This document shows, one piece after another, positions 29,098-30,202 of a DNA stretch of 30,202 bases (the first letter of the stretch is position 1; each line of letters begins with the position of its first letter). The stretch spans positions 1-30,202 of IMG/VR virus record IMGVR_UViG_3300036859_000598, one strand, 5' to 3'. The DNA comes from a virus. The notes beneath the pieces are model-generated. The model was given only the letters and a program-made list of their open reading frames with translations. It was not told where the DNA came from and searched no databases. The position numbers and the translations under genes are program-made.

Positions 29098-29168
29098 CTG
29101 GGGAGCCGGGGATCGAACCCGGGCCTATAGATTCAAAGTCTATCGCTCTACCCTTGAGCCACTCCCCG
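29098..29168 (-). tRNA. tRNA-Gln (UUG)
   Basis: A canonical 71-nt cloverleaf on the minus strand. It has a D-arm GCTC...GAGC, an anticodon stem ATAGA/TCTAT with loop CTTTGAA (anticodon UUG at 29134-29136) and a T-arm CCGGG-TTCGATC-CCCGG. The acceptor has six G-C/A-T pairs, and position 73 is G, as in glutamine tRNAs. The first acceptor pair is C1-A72, a mismatch where Gln tRNAs normally have U1-A72. The CCA end is not encoded. It would read CAA and CAG codons. Confidence 0.9.
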
Positions 29169-29208
29169 AAACCTCGAGGCCGGATTGCCCACCGGCCACC
29201 CTGGGCCC

Positions 29209-29619
29209 TTAACCTCCTCCGGAAGCCGCTTGCGTGGGAAAGGTGGTAACCACCGTCAGGAGGAGATTGGCCTCCTTGAGGCTCTCCCGCGCCCCATCCA
29301 TACACTCGGCCAGATCCGAGACGGCATCTTCAGTCTCGAGGTCAAGCTCGATGATCCCCGAGCGGGTGGGCAGGAGCGTGTTCACCTCGGAGAGCCGCTG
29401 CTTGATCTCTTCAAGCGCTCCAGCTTGCCGGGCATTGAGCGGGAAGACGCGCTCGAGAGACACGGGGCCCCGCTCACCCTCCACCCACACCACCGAGGCG
29501 GCCCGAGCAATGAGCGCCGCGCTACGGGTGCGCGTGATGAATGACTCGCCACTCTCCGAAACAACCACCACCGGAGATCCCGCCTTGTGCTTGCGGTTCC
29601 ACTCGAGCACATCACGCAT
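29209..29619 (-). CDS. Hypothetical phage protein
   Basis: A 136-residue protein. I chose the ATG at 29619 (MRDVLEWNRKHKAGSPVVVV) with AGGTG a few bases before; it overlaps the previous gene by 8 bp. Residues 1-60 look like a small beta fold (SPVVVVSESGESFITRTRSAA, broken here). A helical second half (LEEIKQRLSEVNTLLPTRSG and DLAECMDGARESLKEANLLL) follows. Unknown function. Confidence 0.55.
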   Translation of the reverse strand: MRDVLEWNRKHKAGSPVVVVSESGESFITRTRSAALIARAASVVWVEGERGPVSLERVFPLNARQAGALEEIKQRLSEVNTLLPTRSGIIELDLETEDAVSDLAECMDGARESLKEANLLLTVVTTFPTQAASGGG

Positions 29620-29887
29620 GCCGCACCTGCCTGAGCACCTTGAGCTTCCCAACCTGGATTACCTCGAACATCCCCAAGAGCCGCCGCACGATGCCGGGCC
29701 AGCCCCCGGGGCCCTGCTGGCCCTCGAGCTGTCCGATCACCTCAGGCGGCTTGCGCTGCAGCCTCGCAACGGGGCGCGCGTGCCCCTTCCCCGCGTTGGC
29801 GCGGCGCTCTTCCACCACGTAATACACCTTGCCGGGCTTGGCCTCCTCCCTGTCTACGGGGTGCACCTTGAGCTTTCCGATCTGCAT
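29612..29887 (-). CDS. Small basic hypothetical protein
   Basis: A 91-residue protein from the ATG at 29887 (MQIGKLKVHPVDREEAKPG), with AAGGAGG about 9 bp upstream. The KVYYVVEERRANAG segment suggests a beta strand. The C-terminus IVRRLLGMFEVIQVGKLKVL contains a second IQVGKLKV similar to the start. The upstream gene's frame runs on for 146 bp into this one; this frame seems the constrained one there. Confidence 0.55.
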   Translation of the reverse strand: MQIGKLKVHPVDREEAKPGKVYYVVEERRANAGKGHARPVARLQRKPPEVIGQLEGQQGPGGWPGIVRRLLGMFEVIQVGKLKVLRQVRHA

Positions 29888-30110
29888 GGGTTGCTTCCTC
29901 CTTACTGGGTGAATCCTCAATGAGAGTCAGGCTATCCCGGTGCTCGAGCTGCCAGGGGGTGTTGAAGGCATCCCCGCCATGCCGCGCAAGCAGCGAATCC
30001 CACATTACATAGACAACCGCCCTTTCCCTCCGGGCGGACATCACGGTGCCCACAAGGGAGCCCATCATCACCCGATCGCCCTTCGTTGCTTTCCCTGACT
30101 TGGTTGGCAT
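29742..30110 (-). CDS. Small protein with long overlap into next gene
   Basis: From the ATG at 30110 (GAGGGTGCCT before it) this is 122 residues. The first ~65 residues look like a small SH3/KOW-like beta domain (GDRVMMGSLVGTVMSARRER, AVVYVMWDSLLARHGG). The last ~48 residues overlap the next gene and are Arg/Gly-rich, resembling out-of-frame translation. The gene may naturally end earlier in relatives. Unknown function. Confidence 0.5.
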   Translation of the reverse strand: MPTKSGKATKGDRVMMGSLVGTVMSARRERAVVYVMWDSLLARHGGDAFNTPWQLEHRDSLTLIEDSPSKEEATHADRKAQGAPRRQGGGQARQGVLRGGRAPRQRGEGARAPRCEAAAQAA

Positions 30111-30118
30111 AGGCACCC

Positions 30119-30202
30119 TCAATGCTTTCCGCCACACTGGCAACGGCTCTTCACGATCTCGTCGATAGGCTTGAGGTGCTCGGGCCCCTGGACACCCGTG
30201 GC
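30119..30202 (-). CDS. C-terminal end of an off-window gene
   Basis: The last 27 codons of a gene on the minus strand, entering from the right edge and stopping at 30119. It reads EHLKPIDEIVKSRCQCGGKH at the end. The Cys-x-Cys-Gly-Gly terminus suggests a metal site completed further upstream. The next gene starts inside its end (30110 is 9 bp beyond the stop). Confidence 0.45.
   Translation of the reverse strand, partial: ATGVQGPEHLKPIDEIVKSRCQCGGKH

Overview
This window reads as part of the genome of a tailed bacteriophage (or a prophage-like element) with a podovirus-type tail. It carries a large terminase, portal, scaffold, major capsid protein, head-tail adaptor, a tail nozzle of the P22 gp10/T7 gp12 kind and three consecutive large internal-virion (ejection) candidates. 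No RNA polymerase, integrase, endolysin or holin is recognisable, so lifestyle and lysis cannot be judged. Most of the DNA is GC-rich. An Asp-Gly-Gly/Pro-rich linker after a lipoprotein signal, plus the high GC, is reminiscent of myxobacterial (Myxococcota) proteins, but this host guess is weak.

Layout. (1) 1-78: two perfect TTATCCACA DnaA boxes inside an 18-bp direct repeat. (2) 79-3284, plus strand: two small unknown proteins, a C5-cytosine DNA methyltransferase, a RusA-like Holliday junction resolvase and two lipoproteins. The methyltransferase gene holds a second open frame with its own motif series. (3) 3285-26132, minus strand: the morphogenesis block, transcribed right to left. It runs from a possible small terminase and several unknown genes (one a GNAT acetyltransferase) to TerL, portal, scaffold, capsid (followed by a hairpin terminator), adaptor, nozzle and ejection proteins. 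It ends with two proteins carrying Sec-type signal peptides, one of them tail-fibre-like. Many of these genes are linked by ATGA/GTGA stop-start overlaps. (4) 26133-26324: a divergent spacer holding a 99-nt structured element with two T-loop hairpins inside a 15-bp stem. (5) 26325-26750, plus strand: a small exported/membrane protein, followed by a terminator. (6) 26897-30202, minus strand: a cassette of small unknown genes, an FKBP-type prolyl isomerase, a tRNA-Gln(UUG) and the C-terminal end of a gene that runs off the right edge.

How it works together. The minus-strand block packages DNA (terminase), builds the head (portal, scaffold, capsid) and builds the short tail and its ejected proteins. 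The left block handles DNA modification and recombination. The right block looks like middle/accessory genes. The features most worth a second look are the T-loop RNA-like element, the dual-frame methyltransferase gene, the strong over-representation of the palindrome CTCGAG (about 128 copies counted by eye), overlapping exclusive hairpins before the lipoprotein genes, the phage FKBP, and the tRNA-Gln with a C1-A72 mismatch. Gene calls rest on reading motifs by eye; no database search was run.
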